Positions 16,244 through 25,104 are shown, counted from the stretch's first letter. The stretch: DNA of 64,000 nucleotides from Isosphaeraceae bacterium EP7 (GCA_038400315.1 CP151667.1:3483174-3547173); one strand, 5' to 3'. Notes: a model not told the origin generated them from the letters alone. Numbers and translations: made by a program.

Positions 16244-18559
16244 ATGACCGGCCTGGACCTCGAGTCGTTCCTCCACCTGTTGCGGGCCGACCTGGGCGCC
16301 TGGGCCGCGCTCGGAGCGGCCGCGCTCGCGCTGGCGGCCATCGCCTGGACGACCTGGGGCTCGCGCAAGGCCCTGCGGAAATGCCTCGTCCTGTCGGTCG
16401 CGGCGCATGTCGGGCTCCTGATCTTCGGCGGGACGCTGCCGGCCAACGGGCCGGGCGGGGGACTGGTCCAGGCGGTCGGGGCCTCGGGCCTGGTCGATTC
16501 CGCCCGGGTCCGCGTCCGGCCCGTGTTCGAAGGGGCGGGCGACGGCCAAGGGGGCGAGACTCAGGCGGGCGGGAAGGGACCGGGCGGAGGCGGCGGTCCC
16601 GCGTTCGACCGGCCTTCCGAGTCGATCGCCCTGGCCGATGCCCCGGTGCCGCTGGCCCGGCCCGAACGGTCCCCGAGCCAGCCGGCCCCCGTCGCCCCGG
16701 CCCCGTCGAGCCTGCCCGCAGCCTCGGCGGCCCCCGAGGTCGACAGCCCGGCCCCTTCGGCCAGCCCCGAGGACAGGCCGGTGGCCCTGGCCGCATCCGA
16801 GGCGGCCCCCGACAGGGCGGCACCCGCCGATGTCTCGGAGATCGCCCAGGCCGAGCCGGCCCCGTCGGCGGCCGAGGTCTCGCCCCCGGGGGCGGCGGAT
16901 ATCGCCCTGCCCGGCGACGCGGGCGGAACGATCCGCGCCGGGATCCGGCCCAGGCGCCCCTCGGGCGTGGCAGGCGTCCCGGCACCGGCCGCACCGCTGG
17001 CCGAGGCCAGTCCCGAGCGGCTCCCCTCTCCCCACGGGCCGGCCCCGGCCTTGACCGCCCCGATGCCCCGATCCGAGCCGTCTGGGCCCGAGGCGACCAC
17101 GTCGGCCTCGGTCGGGCCGACCGAGGCTGCGGCGGCCGAGGAACTGCCCGCCCTGGAGAAGCCCGAGGCGGCCGTCGCGGCGGCCCCCGTGCTGAGCCTC
17201 CCCGAGCCCGACCTGCGCCGGCCCGAGCGGCCCGTGGCCGGCGTGGCCGGCACGCCGGAGGCCCCCGCGATGGGGCCGATCGCCGTGGCGAGGGCCACGC
17301 CCTCGGGGGCGACGACGGCCAGGACGGGCCTCGGCCCGAGATCCATGCCCGTGCCCGATGTTTATCGGTCGAGGCTGGACCCCAACCGGTCGACCCTGGC
17401 CCGGCGGGCGGGGGCCAGCGTGGCCAGCGAGCAGGCCGTCGAGCGCGGCCTCGACTGGCTCAAGCGGCATCAGGACGCCGACGGCCGATGGGACGGCGGC
17501 ACCGCCCGCGACCTGGAGAACAACGTCATCCGCGGCCAGTCCGACTTCACCAAGCACTGCCCGGCCGGCGAGATCTGCTTCGGCGAGTGCCGCTACTACG
17601 ACGCCGACACCGCCCTGACTGGCCTGGCCCTGCTGGCCTACCTGGGGGCCGGATACACGCACGCCGATGGGAAGTACGCCGAGGTCGTGGGCAACGGGGT
17701 CGACTTCCTCCTGAAGTCGCAGGCCGCCAGCGGAGACCTGCGGGGAGAGAGCCGGGCGGTGGGGATGTACTGTCACGCGATGGCCTCCCTGGCGTTGTGC
17801 GAGGCCTATGCCCTGACGGGCGACGAGCGGCTGCGTGATCCGGTGGAGCGTGCGGTCGGCTTCCTGGTCAAGGGGCAGGCGAAGGACGGGATGGCCTGGC
17901 GGTATGAGCCCGGGGCCCCGTCGGGCGACACGAGCATTTTGGGCTGGGTGATCCTGGTGTTGAAGTCGGCCCGGGTGGTCGGAATCCCCGTCCCGCAGGC
18001 GGCCCGGACGGGCTCGGTGGCCTGGCTGTCGAAGGTTTCCTCCGGCAAGAACGGCGGACTGGCGCGGTATCAGCCGGCCAAGCCGGTGACCCCGACGATG
18101 ACCGCCGAGGCCTGGGTCTGCCGCCAGTTCCTGGGCATCGGCGGCCCAGGCCTGGCCAGCACCGAGGCGTCGAACCACCTGCTGACGAACGGCCCCCCCG
18201 CCAAGGCCTTCAACATCTATTACTGGTACTACGGCACCCTGGCCATGTATCAGCAAGGGGGCCAGGCCTGGGCCCGCTGGAACGTCCAGGTGCGCGACGG
18301 CCTGGTCGCCCGCCAGCGCAACTCGGGCCACCAATCGGGGAGCTGGGACCCCGACGAGAGCGAGTACGGCCCTTATGGCGGTCGGATCTACACGACAGCA
18401 CTCGCCACCCTGACCCTCGAAGTCTACTACCGCTTCCTCCGGCTCTACGAGGCCCCCGAAGTCGCCCCCGCCGACCCCCCCATCCGCCGCGCCGGCGTCC
18501 CTCCCCAGCCCATCATCTCCAAGCCGGCGGCCGGGCCGAGGCCCGCCGCAACTCGCTGA
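16244..18559 (+). CDS. TonB-like membrane anchor fused to prenyltransferase/squalene-cyclase-type toroid
   Basis: The 771-residue product has three parts. Residues 17-38 and 47-63 are membrane helices joined by a short basic loop; the second contains LSVAAHVGLLIF, with Ser51 and His55 spaced as in the TonB/TolA S-x3-H motif that contacts ExbB/TolQ. Residues about 66-390 are a low-complexity Pro/Ala/Glu/Ser linker long enough to cross the periplasm. Residues about 390-740 form an alpha/alpha toroid repeat domain: VERGLDWLKRHQDADGRWDG, YDADTALTGLALLAYLGAG and further DG-W motifs resembling the QW repeats of squalene-hopene cyclases and prenyltransferases. No DxDD catalytic motif is evident, so it may bind rather than cyclise a ligand. 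GAAGGTG precedes ATG 16244. It sits 51 bp behind the ExbB-like gene. Confidence 0.85.
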   Translation: MTGLDLESFLHLLRADLGAWAALGAAALALAAIAWTTWGSRKALRKCLVLSVAAHVGLLIFGGTLPANGPGGGLVQAVGASGLVDSARVRVRPVFEGAGDGQGGETQAGGKGPGGGGGPAFDRPSESIALADAPVPLARPERSPSQPAPVAPAPSSLPAASAAPEVDSPAPSASPEDRPVALAASEAAPDRAAPADVSEIAQAEPAPSAAEVSPPGAADIALPGDAGGTIRAGIRPRRPSGVAGVPAPAAPLAEASPERLPSPHGPAPALTAPMPRSEPSGPEATTSASVGPTEAAAAEELPALEKPEAAVAAAPVLSLPEPDLRRPERPVAGVAGTPEAPAMGPIAVARATPSGATTARTGLGPRSMPVPDVYRSRLDPNRSTLARRAGASVASEQAVERGLDWLKRHQDADGRWDGGTARDLENNVIRGQSDFTKHCPAGEICFGECRYYDADTALTGLALLAYLGAGYTHADGKYAEVVGNGVDFLLKSQAASGDLRGESRAVGMYCHAMASLALCEAYALTGDERLRDPVERAVGFLVKGQAKDGMAWRYEPGAPSGDTSILGWVILVLKSARVVGIPVPQAARTGSVAWLSKVSSGKNGGLARYQPAKPVTPTMTAEAWVCRQFLGIGGPGLASTEASNHLLTNGPPAKAFNIYYWYYGTLAMYQQGGQAWARWNVQVRDGLVARQRNSGHQSGSWDPDESEYGPYGGRIYTTALATLTLEVYYRFLRLYEAPEVAPADPPIRRAGVPPQPIISKPAAGPRPAATR

Positions 18560-18577
18560 ACTCGGAGGCAAGCCGCC

Positions 18578-18599
18578 CGGGGCATACCCCCGTGTTTTT
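18578..18599 (+). terminator. Intrinsic terminator of the TPR-ExbB-toroid unit
   Basis: Stem CGGGG/CCCCG with loop CATAC, followed after TG by five T residues. It starts 19 bp after the toroid gene stop and lies exactly before the end of the convergent ankyrin gene. Confidence 0.55.
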
Positions 18600-19033
18600 C
18601 ACCGTTTGACCACCGATCGCAGGAACCGATAGATACTCGGCCCTTCATTCCGCTTGCGTGATTTCGCCTTGTCGAGCGCGTTCAGCTGCATCCAGCCACG
18701 CCGAGTCGGGTCGGCCCCCGCCGCGACCAGCATCTTGACCATCGCCAGTGAACAGCCGCCGGCGATCTCCCCCAGCGGCGTATTGCCGATCGAGGCCACA
18801 TGCTGGGCATTCGCGTCGGCCCCGTGGGCGATCAGGTAGGCCACGACCTCCAGATGTGCCGCCGCCGCCGCATGATGCAGCGGGGTGCGCCCGACGAAGT
18901 CGAACGCGTTGATGTCGCATCCCTCGCCCAGCAGTTTGATCACCTCTTCGAGATTCCCGCTCCCGGCCGCTGTGTGCAATTCAATCGGGCCGTCGGGAGG
19001 GAAGAACGAGTTCGACGGTTTCTGATTCGCCAT
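18599..19033 (-). CDS. Ankyrin-repeat protein
   Basis: The 144-residue product has three or four ankyrin repeats: IELHTAAGSGNLEEVIKLLG, FVGRTPLHHAAAAAHLEVVA with AYLIAHGADAN, then NTPLGEIAGGCSLAMVKMLV with AGADPTRRG. There is no signal peptide, so it is probably cytoplasmic and binds a protein partner. ATG 19033 is chosen because CCAGGAAA lies upstream and the ankyrin fold begins directly after; the open frame reaches 19489 but the extra residues are arginine-rich and featureless. It converges on the toroid gene, with only 39 bp between the two stops. Confidence 0.9.
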   Translation of the reverse strand: MANQKPSNSFFPPDGPIELHTAAGSGNLEEVIKLLGEGCDINAFDFVGRTPLHHAAAAAHLEVVAYLIAHGADANAQHVASIGNTPLGEIAGGCSLAMVKMLVAAGADPTRRGWMQLNALDKAKSRKRNEGPSIYRFLRSVVKR

Positions 19034-19448
19034 CGGCGTTTCCTGGCCTCCATTTCGACCACATCGAGGAATCGAGCCGGGCCTTCCGGCCTGACGACAT
19101 GTCACCCTCGCCTCAATCTCGGATCTTGGTCCGGCGGAAAAAGTTCGGACAAATCCTCCGGCAATGCCCGGGAAGTTGGGAGGGTGCCCGGGTCTCGTCA
19201 GAGCCGTGACCGACGCCCTGGCCCAGATCGCCGCCCTTGCCCGTAAGCTCGACCGAGCGAACCTCGCGACCCCGCGGCACCCAGCGATGCCGCCCGGACC
19301 CCCAGGAAGCCCTCGGCCGCCTGCACGCCGATCAGCCCGGCCGTCGTCGGCGACGGTTGAATTGCAATCGAGGAGGTTTCCTCTACAATGAGGGGCGAAT
19401 CCACTCTTGGCTCGGCACCGTCGGGAAAATGAAAAGGCAGAGATTCGA
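19034..19448. promoter_or_regulatory. Divergent intergenic region before yebC
   Basis: About 415 bp separate the divergent ankyrin (minus) and YebC (plus) genes. GC falls towards the YebC start. Promoters for both must lie here; none can be assigned with confidence. Confidence 0.4.
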
Positions 19449-20171
19449 ATGGGAAGAATCTTCGAAAAACGCAAAGAGTCGATCTTCAAAACCGCCGATC
19501 AGAAGTCAAAGCTCTTTTCCAAGTACGGTAAGCAATTGTACATGGCCGCCAAGAATGGTGTGCCCGACCCGGACGCCAACCCGACTCTGCGCAACCTCGT
19601 CGAACGAGCCAAGCGCGATAACGTCGCGAATCATGTGATTGAAAAGGCGATCCAGAAAGCGGCCGGCGCGGGAGGCGAGGATTTCCAGGCCGCACGTTAT
19701 GAGGGGTTTGGTCCCGGCGGCTCCTTACTCATTGTCGAATGCTTGACCGACAACAGTACGCGTACCATCGCCGATGTCCGCAGTTGTTTCTACAAGACCA
19801 ATTCCAAATTGGCTGCCAATGGATCCGTTGTGATGTCCTTCGATCACCTGGCGGTCCTTTCTTTCCCCGGTGACGACGAGGAGAAAGTGATCGAGGCGAT
19901 CTTCGCCGCGGACGTGACCGTCGAAGAGGTCGAATGCGAGGATGGCACGATGACCATCTTCGTCCCTCCCTCCGAGTTCTACAAAGCGAAAACGGCCTTG
20001 CTCGAGGCGTTCCCCGGCCTGGAGCTGGACATCCAGGAAATCAGATTTCTACCGCAGGTCAGCAAGACTCTCAGCGGTGAAGAATTGGGCTCGTTCGAGA
20101 AACTGCTAGGCATGCTCCATGATTGTGATGATGTGCAGGATATCTACCACAATATCATCCTTCCCGGTTGA
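19449..20171 (+). CDS. YebC/PmpR (TACO1) family protein
   Basis: The 240-residue product begins MGRIFEKRKESIFKTADQKS and matches the YebC/TACO1 family in length and in its blocks: NPTLRNLVERAKRDNVANHV, IEKAIQKAAGAGGEDFQAAR with YEGFGPGG, IVECLTDNSTRTIADVRS, and NGSVVMSFDHLAVL. The MGRIFEKRK type of N-terminus differs from the MAGHSKWANIKHRK of the E. coli protein and is a known variant. ATG 19449, with AAGGCAGAG upstream, is the family start; the frame opens at 19407. YebC proteins were described as transcription regulators, and some relieve ribosome stalling at polyproline, which would suit a genome full of Pro-rich proteins. The gene is visibly less GC-rich than its neighbours. Confidence 0.94.
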   Translation: MGRIFEKRKESIFKTADQKSKLFSKYGKQLYMAAKNGVPDPDANPTLRNLVERAKRDNVANHVIEKAIQKAAGAGGEDFQAARYEGFGPGGSLLIVECLTDNSTRTIADVRSCFYKTNSKLAANGSVVMSFDHLAVLSFPGDDEEKVIEAIFAADVTVEEVECEDGTMTIFVPPSEFYKAKTALLEAFPGLELDIQEIRFLPQVSKTLSGEELGSFEKLLGMLHDCDDVQDIYHNIILPG

Positions 20172-20209
20172 TGAACGGCTCTGGCAAGACCCGAGCACCC
20201 TCCCATCTG

Positions 20210-20230
20210 CCCGGCTTTGCCGGGGGTTTT
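20210..20230 (+). terminator. Intrinsic terminator of yebC
   Basis: A 6-bp stem CCCGGC/GCCGGG with loop TTT, then GG and TTTT, 38 bp after the YebC stop. Confidence 0.7.
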
Positions 20231-20373
20231 GTCCGAGCTTGTAAGCGCATCTAACCGCACGCGGTGAACGACTTCCGTAATCTTGGCTAAGCCCTTCTCG
20301 TCGGCTCGTACTAAGTCAATAGTCGCTCAGCGGGCTGGTCCTCTGGGCATTGCTTTCACTTGGAGGTATATTT

Positions 20374-20736
20374 ATGACAAGAATGGAAGCCAAGTGCGTT
20401 GCAGCCTGGCGTGACGCGGCGAAGGATTTGGGTTTCCAATTCTCCTCTCCCTACACCGCCACCGCTTTCAGCGGCGAACGATTTGAAGCTCTCGCCCTCG
20501 TGCATGAGTACGGCGGGTCTATCGGCACTCTTATCTCTGTTGGTGGTGAGCCATCGGCAGAAGCCAATTATCCTCGAGGTGACGGTTACTCAGAATCCTG
20601 TCTCGGACGAGGTTGCTACACGAGGTACGACCGTGCCACTTGGATTGAGATGCTCTGCGACTGGGGTTTTTGGGGCGATCTTCCATCCGCCCCTGATTGG
20701 TACGCGCCTGGCCCGTATTGTCACCGGAATCAGTAA
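20374..20736 (+). CDS. Small protein of unknown function in a low-GC pocket
   Basis: The 120-residue product starts at ATG 20374, with a strong TTGGAGG site 7 nt upstream, which is the main reason to accept it. It is soluble, with no signal peptide or membrane segment, and is unusually rich in aromatic residues and Gly, with five Cys (CVAAW, ESCLGRGCYTRY, EMLCDWGFWG, PYCHRN). I do not recognise a family. Composition is markedly less GC-rich than the genome, as in YebC before it, and it is flanked by about 200 bp and 180 bp of non-coding sequence. Horizontal acquisition is possible. Small single-domain proteins like this are sometimes immunity proteins, but nothing here shows that. Confidence 0.65.
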   Translation: MTRMEAKCVAAWRDAAKDLGFQFSSPYTATAFSGERFEALALVHEYGGSIGTLISVGGEPSAEANYPRGDGYSESCLGRGCYTRYDRATWIEMLCDWGFWGDLPSAPDWYAPGPYCHRNQ

Positions 20737-20915
20737 GAGTATCTAATAAGAGAGGGATAATGTTAGACGCTCTAAGGCTGGAAGTCCTCAGGGTGCCATG
20801 CTCGCGCGCAGCCTGAGCGCCCATGCGGGAGCCTCGGCCCTGACTTGATGCCAAGGTCGCCGATCATTCGCATCGAATTGTCAAAGAGTCTTAGGGCGCG
20901 TGCGGTGGCCTGAGA

Positions 20916-21980
20916 TCAGCAGGCGAGGAGCCGGGCTTCGGCGGCGCGACGGCGGGCCTTGGCCTGGCGGAGCTTCCGGAGGGCCCGGGTGTTGGGCTGG
21001 GCGGGCGCGGGCCGCTCGGCCGGGGCCGGTTGCGATGCGGCCTGGGCCTGAATGGCCTGCATGATGGGGGTGAAGTGGCTTCGTTCTGGCGGATTTGACC
21101 CGGCTTGATGGGTTCGTTCGGGGGCCTGGTGGGTTCGTTCGACGGGAGGTTGAGGGGCGGGGGCTTCGGGTTGGCCCTTGGCCTTCTGGAGGAGTCCGAG
21201 GGCCCAGCGGAGTCGGCGGAGGCTGGCGGCTTCGTAGCGGCGGATGAGGGCGAGGGCGGGGTCGGCGGTGACGTCGAGGCCCAGAGAGACTGCCTCCTGC
21301 ATTTCGTCCTCGATGGCGTCGAGGACCTGCTCCTTGCGATCGAGGAGTCGGTTCACCTGGTCGTCGACGAGGTTCTTGCAGTGTTCGAGCGGGTTGACGC
21401 CTTCGAGGGTGTCGATGGGCGTGGGCTGGTCGCGGAGTTCGGGGTCGATGCCCAGGAGGTCGAGGGCCAGCTCGTCCTGCTCCTCGGTCCAGCAGCCGTT
21501 GACGTCGAGGGCCTGGCCGAGCATCCGCCAGCGGGCGGTCAGCCAGTCGCAGCCGGGCGACGACGTGGCCAGCTCCGAGGCGGTCCGGGCGGGCGTCTTC
21601 TTGAGCGTGCGGGCCTGAACGGCGATCGAGGCCCTGCGTTCGTCGCCCCAGCAATGCTGGGCGCGGCGGGCGCGGAAGTCGCGGGCGAGTCGTTCTTCGA
21701 GCCGGCAACGCTCGATGCGCAGGCTCTCGGCGGCGACGGTCTCGACCAGCGCGCATTCGAGCGCATTGGCCGGTTGCAGCGTTGAGCACAACTCCAGGGT
21801 CCGCCCCGCGGCGGCGGCCGTCTCGGCCTCGGGCAACACCAGGCCCGACCCGGCCATCCCGTGCACCAGACTATTGCGCCTGGATTTCGCCTTCCCATCG
21901 GCCGTCTTCGGCCCGGTGCTGCGCATGGCGTTCTTGCGGTTGGCGTCGATGCGCTTCTGGCTGACTTCAAGCGTACCCAT
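20916..21980 (-). CDS. Conserved planctomycete protein with 'RKNAMRSTGPKTADGKAKSR' N-terminus
   Basis: From ATG 21980 the product has 354 residues. The N-terminus VSQKRIDANRKNAMRSTGPK continuing into TADGKAKSRRNSLVHGMAG is a recurrent signature of a multi-copy protein family often found in Planctomycetota, with no known function; the basic motif resembles a short nucleic-acid-binding module. The middle (about 60-260) is helical and charged; the last 90 residues are Pro/Gln/Ala-rich with two RTHQAPERTHQAG-like repeats and end in a basic helix (LRKLRQAKARRRAAEARLL). The frame opens at 22223, but the signature at 21980 marks the natural start. Confidence 0.8.
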   Translation of the reverse strand: MGTLEVSQKRIDANRKNAMRSTGPKTADGKAKSRRNSLVHGMAGSGLVLPEAETAAAAGRTLELCSTLQPANALECALVETVAAESLRIERCRLEERLARDFRARRAQHCWGDERRASIAVQARTLKKTPARTASELATSSPGCDWLTARWRMLGQALDVNGCWTEEQDELALDLLGIDPELRDQPTPIDTLEGVNPLEHCKNLVDDQVNRLLDRKEQVLDAIEDEMQEAVSLGLDVTADPALALIRRYEAASLRRLRWALGLLQKAKGQPEAPAPQPPVERTHQAPERTHQAGSNPPERSHFTPIMQAIQAQAASQPAPAERPAPAQPNTRALRKLRQAKARRRAAEARLLAC

Positions 21981-22314
21981 GGTGCTGCATCGCTTCCTTG
22001 GGGTGCGGGCTCGTTGGTGGTTTTCGCCGGCATCGGCGATGGTCCCCGGAGCACGCGGCGTCGCGTGCGCGGGGCTCTCTCTTGAACTATCCTGAAATTC
22101 GCGCGTTCCGATCACATAAAATTGAAAATTTGGGAAATTTTCCCCGACATCGGTCGTCGAGGACATTCCCGGCGACCGATCCGATGACGAGCATGCCCTT
22201 CTCGTCGGTGTTCTCGCCGGCACCGGTCGCCGGCCCGGTCATCGGGGTGGTCTCTTATTCGGAGCCCGAAATTCGCCGGATGTTGCGCGGAGACGCGTCA
22301 GAATTTCGTCGAGA
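21981..22314. other. Intergenic
   Basis: About 330 bp between two minus-strand genes. It contains the presumed promoter of the gene at 20916-21980, with a locally AT-richer block at 22080-22150. No RNA or repeat is recognised. Confidence 0.4.
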
Positions 22315-24777
22315 TCAGTGTGTGTCTTTGTTGACTCCGATCGCGATCAGTTTGCGGATGTTCTCGCCCTTCGTCGCGACCTTCGGGCCGTGGAGCGGCG
22401 GTTGGCGGAGGACGACGAAGGTGTCGGAGCCCTCGGTGATCTCGATCGCCTGGTCGGCGGCGAGGTCGTGGAAGGTCTGGGTCGTCTTGCTCGTCGGCCA
22501 GGTGATCGTCAGGCGGGCGACGGACTTGTCGTCGAGGAGGCCGACCAGCTCGTTCAGGCTGTTGCCTCCGAAGCTGCCGTTGTTGCCGACCGTGCGGAAG
22601 ATCGATCGCGAGGGGCCTCCGGGGGCTTCGATGTCGACGCGGATCTTGGCGCCGATGGCGGAGCGGTTGGTCTGCTTGCCGACCAGCTTGAGCTTGAGCC
22701 AGTGGCGGCCCTGGCCGGGGTTCTGGAACAGGGTGTTGTAGCCACGGTCGCCCGGGAAGCCTCCGCCCAGGACCGCGTAGAGGTCGAGGTCGCCGTCGAA
22801 GTCCCAATCGGCGAACGAGATGCCGTGGCCCTTCTGGAGGTGGCCGGTGCCGGTGGGGCCGGTGACGTCCTCGAAGCGGCCCCCTCCGACGCTGCGGAGG
22901 GTCCTGTCGGGGATCAGGCCCGCGTAGGACATCCAGCCGGTGCCGAGGTGGAGGTCGAGGAAGCCGTCGTTGTCGATGTCGCCGCAGTTGACCGACATCG
23001 CCGGGATTGGCCGGCCGAGGCCGACGTCCTGGCTCACGTCGCGGAACTTGCCGTCGCCAATGTTTCGGTAGAGGCGAGGATGGCCGCCGCCCGCGACCGG
23101 GAGCCCCATCAGGTCGGCCACCGACTCGGAGAGGGTGCCCGCGAAATCGTTGAGGAAGAGGTCGAGGCGGCCGTCGTTGTCGTAGTCCCAGAAGAGGCAG
23201 CTGAAGCTGGACGCCGAGCCGGCGATGCCGACTTCCGCCGCGACATCGACGAATGTGCCGTCGCCCTTGTTGCGATACATGCGGCTGGCCCCGTTCATGT
23301 TCGAGACGAAGAGGTCGAGGTGCCCGTCGTCGTCGTAGTCGCCCCAGGCGACGCCCTTGGCGCAGCGGTCGTTCAGGACGCCCGCCGACCCGGCGACGTC
23401 GACGAACGTGCCGTCGCCCTGGTTGCGGTAGAGCCGGCTGCGGTTCCGCGGGTCTCGCCGGCCCGCGGTCGGGTTGCCGTCGGCGTTGAGATACTCGCCG
23501 CAGACGTACAGGTCGAGGCGGCCGTCGTTGTCGAAGTCGCCCCAGGCCGCCGCCTCCGACTGGATGGGTTCGGCCAGGCCGCCGGCATCGGTGACGTCTT
23601 CGAAGGCGCCCGCGCCCGTATTCCGCAGCAGCGACATCCGCATCGGCTTCTCCCAGCCGCCGCGCAGGAGGACGACGTCGAGGTCGCCGTCATTGTCGTA
23701 GTCGGCCCGCGCGACGTTCAGGGCGTAGATCTGGTCGTCGAGCCCGGCCGAGGTGGACCGGTCTTCGAAGGTGCCGTCTCCGCGATTGACGAAGAGGGCG
23801 GCGCCCTTGTCAGCGTCGAGCGAGGTGGAGAAAAGGTCGGGGAGGCCGTCGCCGTTGAAGTCGTCGAAGATGCTGCCGCCGGCGAGATTCGGGCCCCTGG
23901 CATCGAGGCCGACCAGCGGGGCGACGTTACTGAATCGGCCCGGGTCGGGCGTCGCGTCGGGCGGGTCGAGCTTGATCAGGTAGGCCGGCGGGACCTTGTC
24001 CGGATACTCGCCGAGGGTCATGTAAGCGAGGTTGAGCAGCCAGCGGACGCGGAGGTCGCCGGGGCGATCTTCCAGATACATCGTGAATTGCCGGATCGCC
24101 TCGCGCGAGCCGGCCTTGCGGGTGTGGACGGCCTCGGGCGCGATGGGCAGGATGCAGCTGGAAGGGCCGAGGCAGGCGATGCAGTTGGCCAGCTCCCCTT
24201 GACGCAGGGCAACGACGCCGAGCAAGGCCCGCACGTTGGCGCGGAGGTCGGCCGGCATCCCCGGCGTCCCGCTCACTTCCATGGCCCATTCGAGCCACGA
24301 GGTCGCCTCGCCGAATCGGCCCTCGGCCATGTGCACGAAGGCGATCTGGCGCCGGAGCTGGAACAACTGGAAGGCTTGCCTGGGCGATTGAGGCGGGTCG
24401 GGCAGCCGGTCGTGCTCCGCCTGATAGGCGGCGAGGGACGCGGAGGCACGCGAGTTGAGCGACGTCTTCAACTCCGCGAGGGTCCGATCCTCACGCGCCG
24501 GCGCACCGCCGAGGATCGCCCGGTAGATGCCCTGATCGATCTCGGAGCGGTCGACATAGACGCGAGCCGGCGTGCCCGGGGCATTCGGGTCCGGGAAGTT
24601 CTCGCCGATCACGAACCTCGCGGCCTGCCTGGCGGCCTTCGACAACGGGGCGACGGACGCGCCCTTGGACGTTCGACTCGCGCGAGGAACCCGCGAGTTC
24701 GTCCCCATCCCGAAGAGCCAGACGGTGGCTGCGAGACAACCCATGCTCACGACGAGCGATCGTTTTCCGAGTCGCAT
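22315..24777 (-). CDS. CRTAC1-type protein: TPR half, FG-GAP/VCBS repeats and ASPIC/UnbV domain
   Basis: From ATG 24777 (AAGGAG 9 nt upstream) the product has 820 residues with an N-terminal signal or anchor helix (SLVVSMGCLAATVWLFGMG). Residues about 60-280 are TPR-like. From about 300 on there are at least seven calcium-binding FG-GAP loops: DFNGDGLPDLF, DYDNDGDLDVV, DFDNDGRLDLY, DYDDDGHLDLF, DYDNDGRLDLF, DIDNDGFLDLH and DWDFDGDLDLY, forming a beta-propeller. The C-terminus is an ASPIC/UnbV domain (VGNNGSFGGNSLNE, LTITWPTSKT). This matches the CRTAC1 family of exported, surface or matrix-associated proteins. No enzymatic role is known. The gene stands alone. Confidence 0.93.
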   Translation of the reverse strand: MRLGKRSLVVSMGCLAATVWLFGMGTNSRVPRASRTSKGASVAPLSKAARQAARFVIGENFPDPNAPGTPARVYVDRSEIDQGIYRAILGGAPAREDRTLAELKTSLNSRASASLAAYQAEHDRLPDPPQSPRQAFQLFQLRRQIAFVHMAEGRFGEATSWLEWAMEVSGTPGMPADLRANVRALLGVVALRQGELANCIACLGPSSCILPIAPEAVHTRKAGSREAIRQFTMYLEDRPGDLRVRWLLNLAYMTLGEYPDKVPPAYLIKLDPPDATPDPGRFSNVAPLVGLDARGPNLAGGSIFDDFNGDGLPDLFSTSLDADKGAALFVNRGDGTFEDRSTSAGLDDQIYALNVARADYDNDGDLDVVLLRGGWEKPMRMSLLRNTGAGAFEDVTDAGGLAEPIQSEAAAWGDFDNDGRLDLYVCGEYLNADGNPTAGRRDPRNRSRLYRNQGDGTFVDVAGSAGVLNDRCAKGVAWGDYDDDGHLDLFVSNMNGASRMYRNKGDGTFVDVAAEVGIAGSASSFSCLFWDYDNDGRLDLFLNDFAGTLSESVADLMGLPVAGGGHPRLYRNIGDGKFRDVSQDVGLGRPIPAMSVNCGDIDNDGFLDLHLGTGWMSYAGLIPDRTLRSVGGGRFEDVTGPTGTGHLQKGHGISFADWDFDGDLDLYAVLGGGFPGDRGYNTLFQNPGQGRHWLKLKLVGKQTNRSAIGAKIRVDIEAPGGPSRSIFRTVGNNGSFGGNSLNELVGLLDDKSVARLTITWPTSKTTQTFHDLAADQAIEITEGSDTFVVLRQPPLHGPKVATKGENIRKLIAIGVNKDTH

Positions 24778-25104
24778 CGATCCGCGCTCCTTCTCGAACT
24801 CGAGTTTCAAAAGGGTCGCGGCCTGGGCACTGGGGCAACTCATGCGAATCGTTGGCTTATGGCGACCCCAAGCCTCTGCTGATCTCCTAAAAAATAAAAC
24901 CTCAATCCTTAGGCGTCAGGATCGATTTGCCCGGCCGCGTTGGGTCGAAATTTTTCCACGGACCGGGTTCGACACGACCCGTGATGGGGCGTGATTTCGG
25001 TCGATCTGCCGTTCCGGGGAGCCCGGTCCGGGGGGTGGACTCGGGTCTGAGGTGGGGGGAGAATCGGGGCCGATGTCTGGATGAGGCTTTTGGGAGATGG
25101 ACCG
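24778..25104. promoter_or_regulatory. Divergent intergenic region
   Basis: About 327 bp between the divergent CRTAC1-like and esterase genes. An AT-rich block lies at 24880-24920 (CCTAAAAAATAAAACC), a reasonable place for a promoter of the minus-strand gene. No further site is recognised. Confidence 0.4.

Noticed and set aside
16244-18559. Identification of the toroid protein as a squalene-hopene cyclase
   Set aside because: It lacks a DxDD motif, is membrane-anchored through a long linker, and has far fewer repeats than a 630-residue cyclase; only the fold type is shared.
15119-18571. Minus-strand frame of 1150 codons antisense to the ExbB and toroid genes
   Set aside because: Arg/Gly-rich shadow of two genes with clear family motifs on the plus strand.
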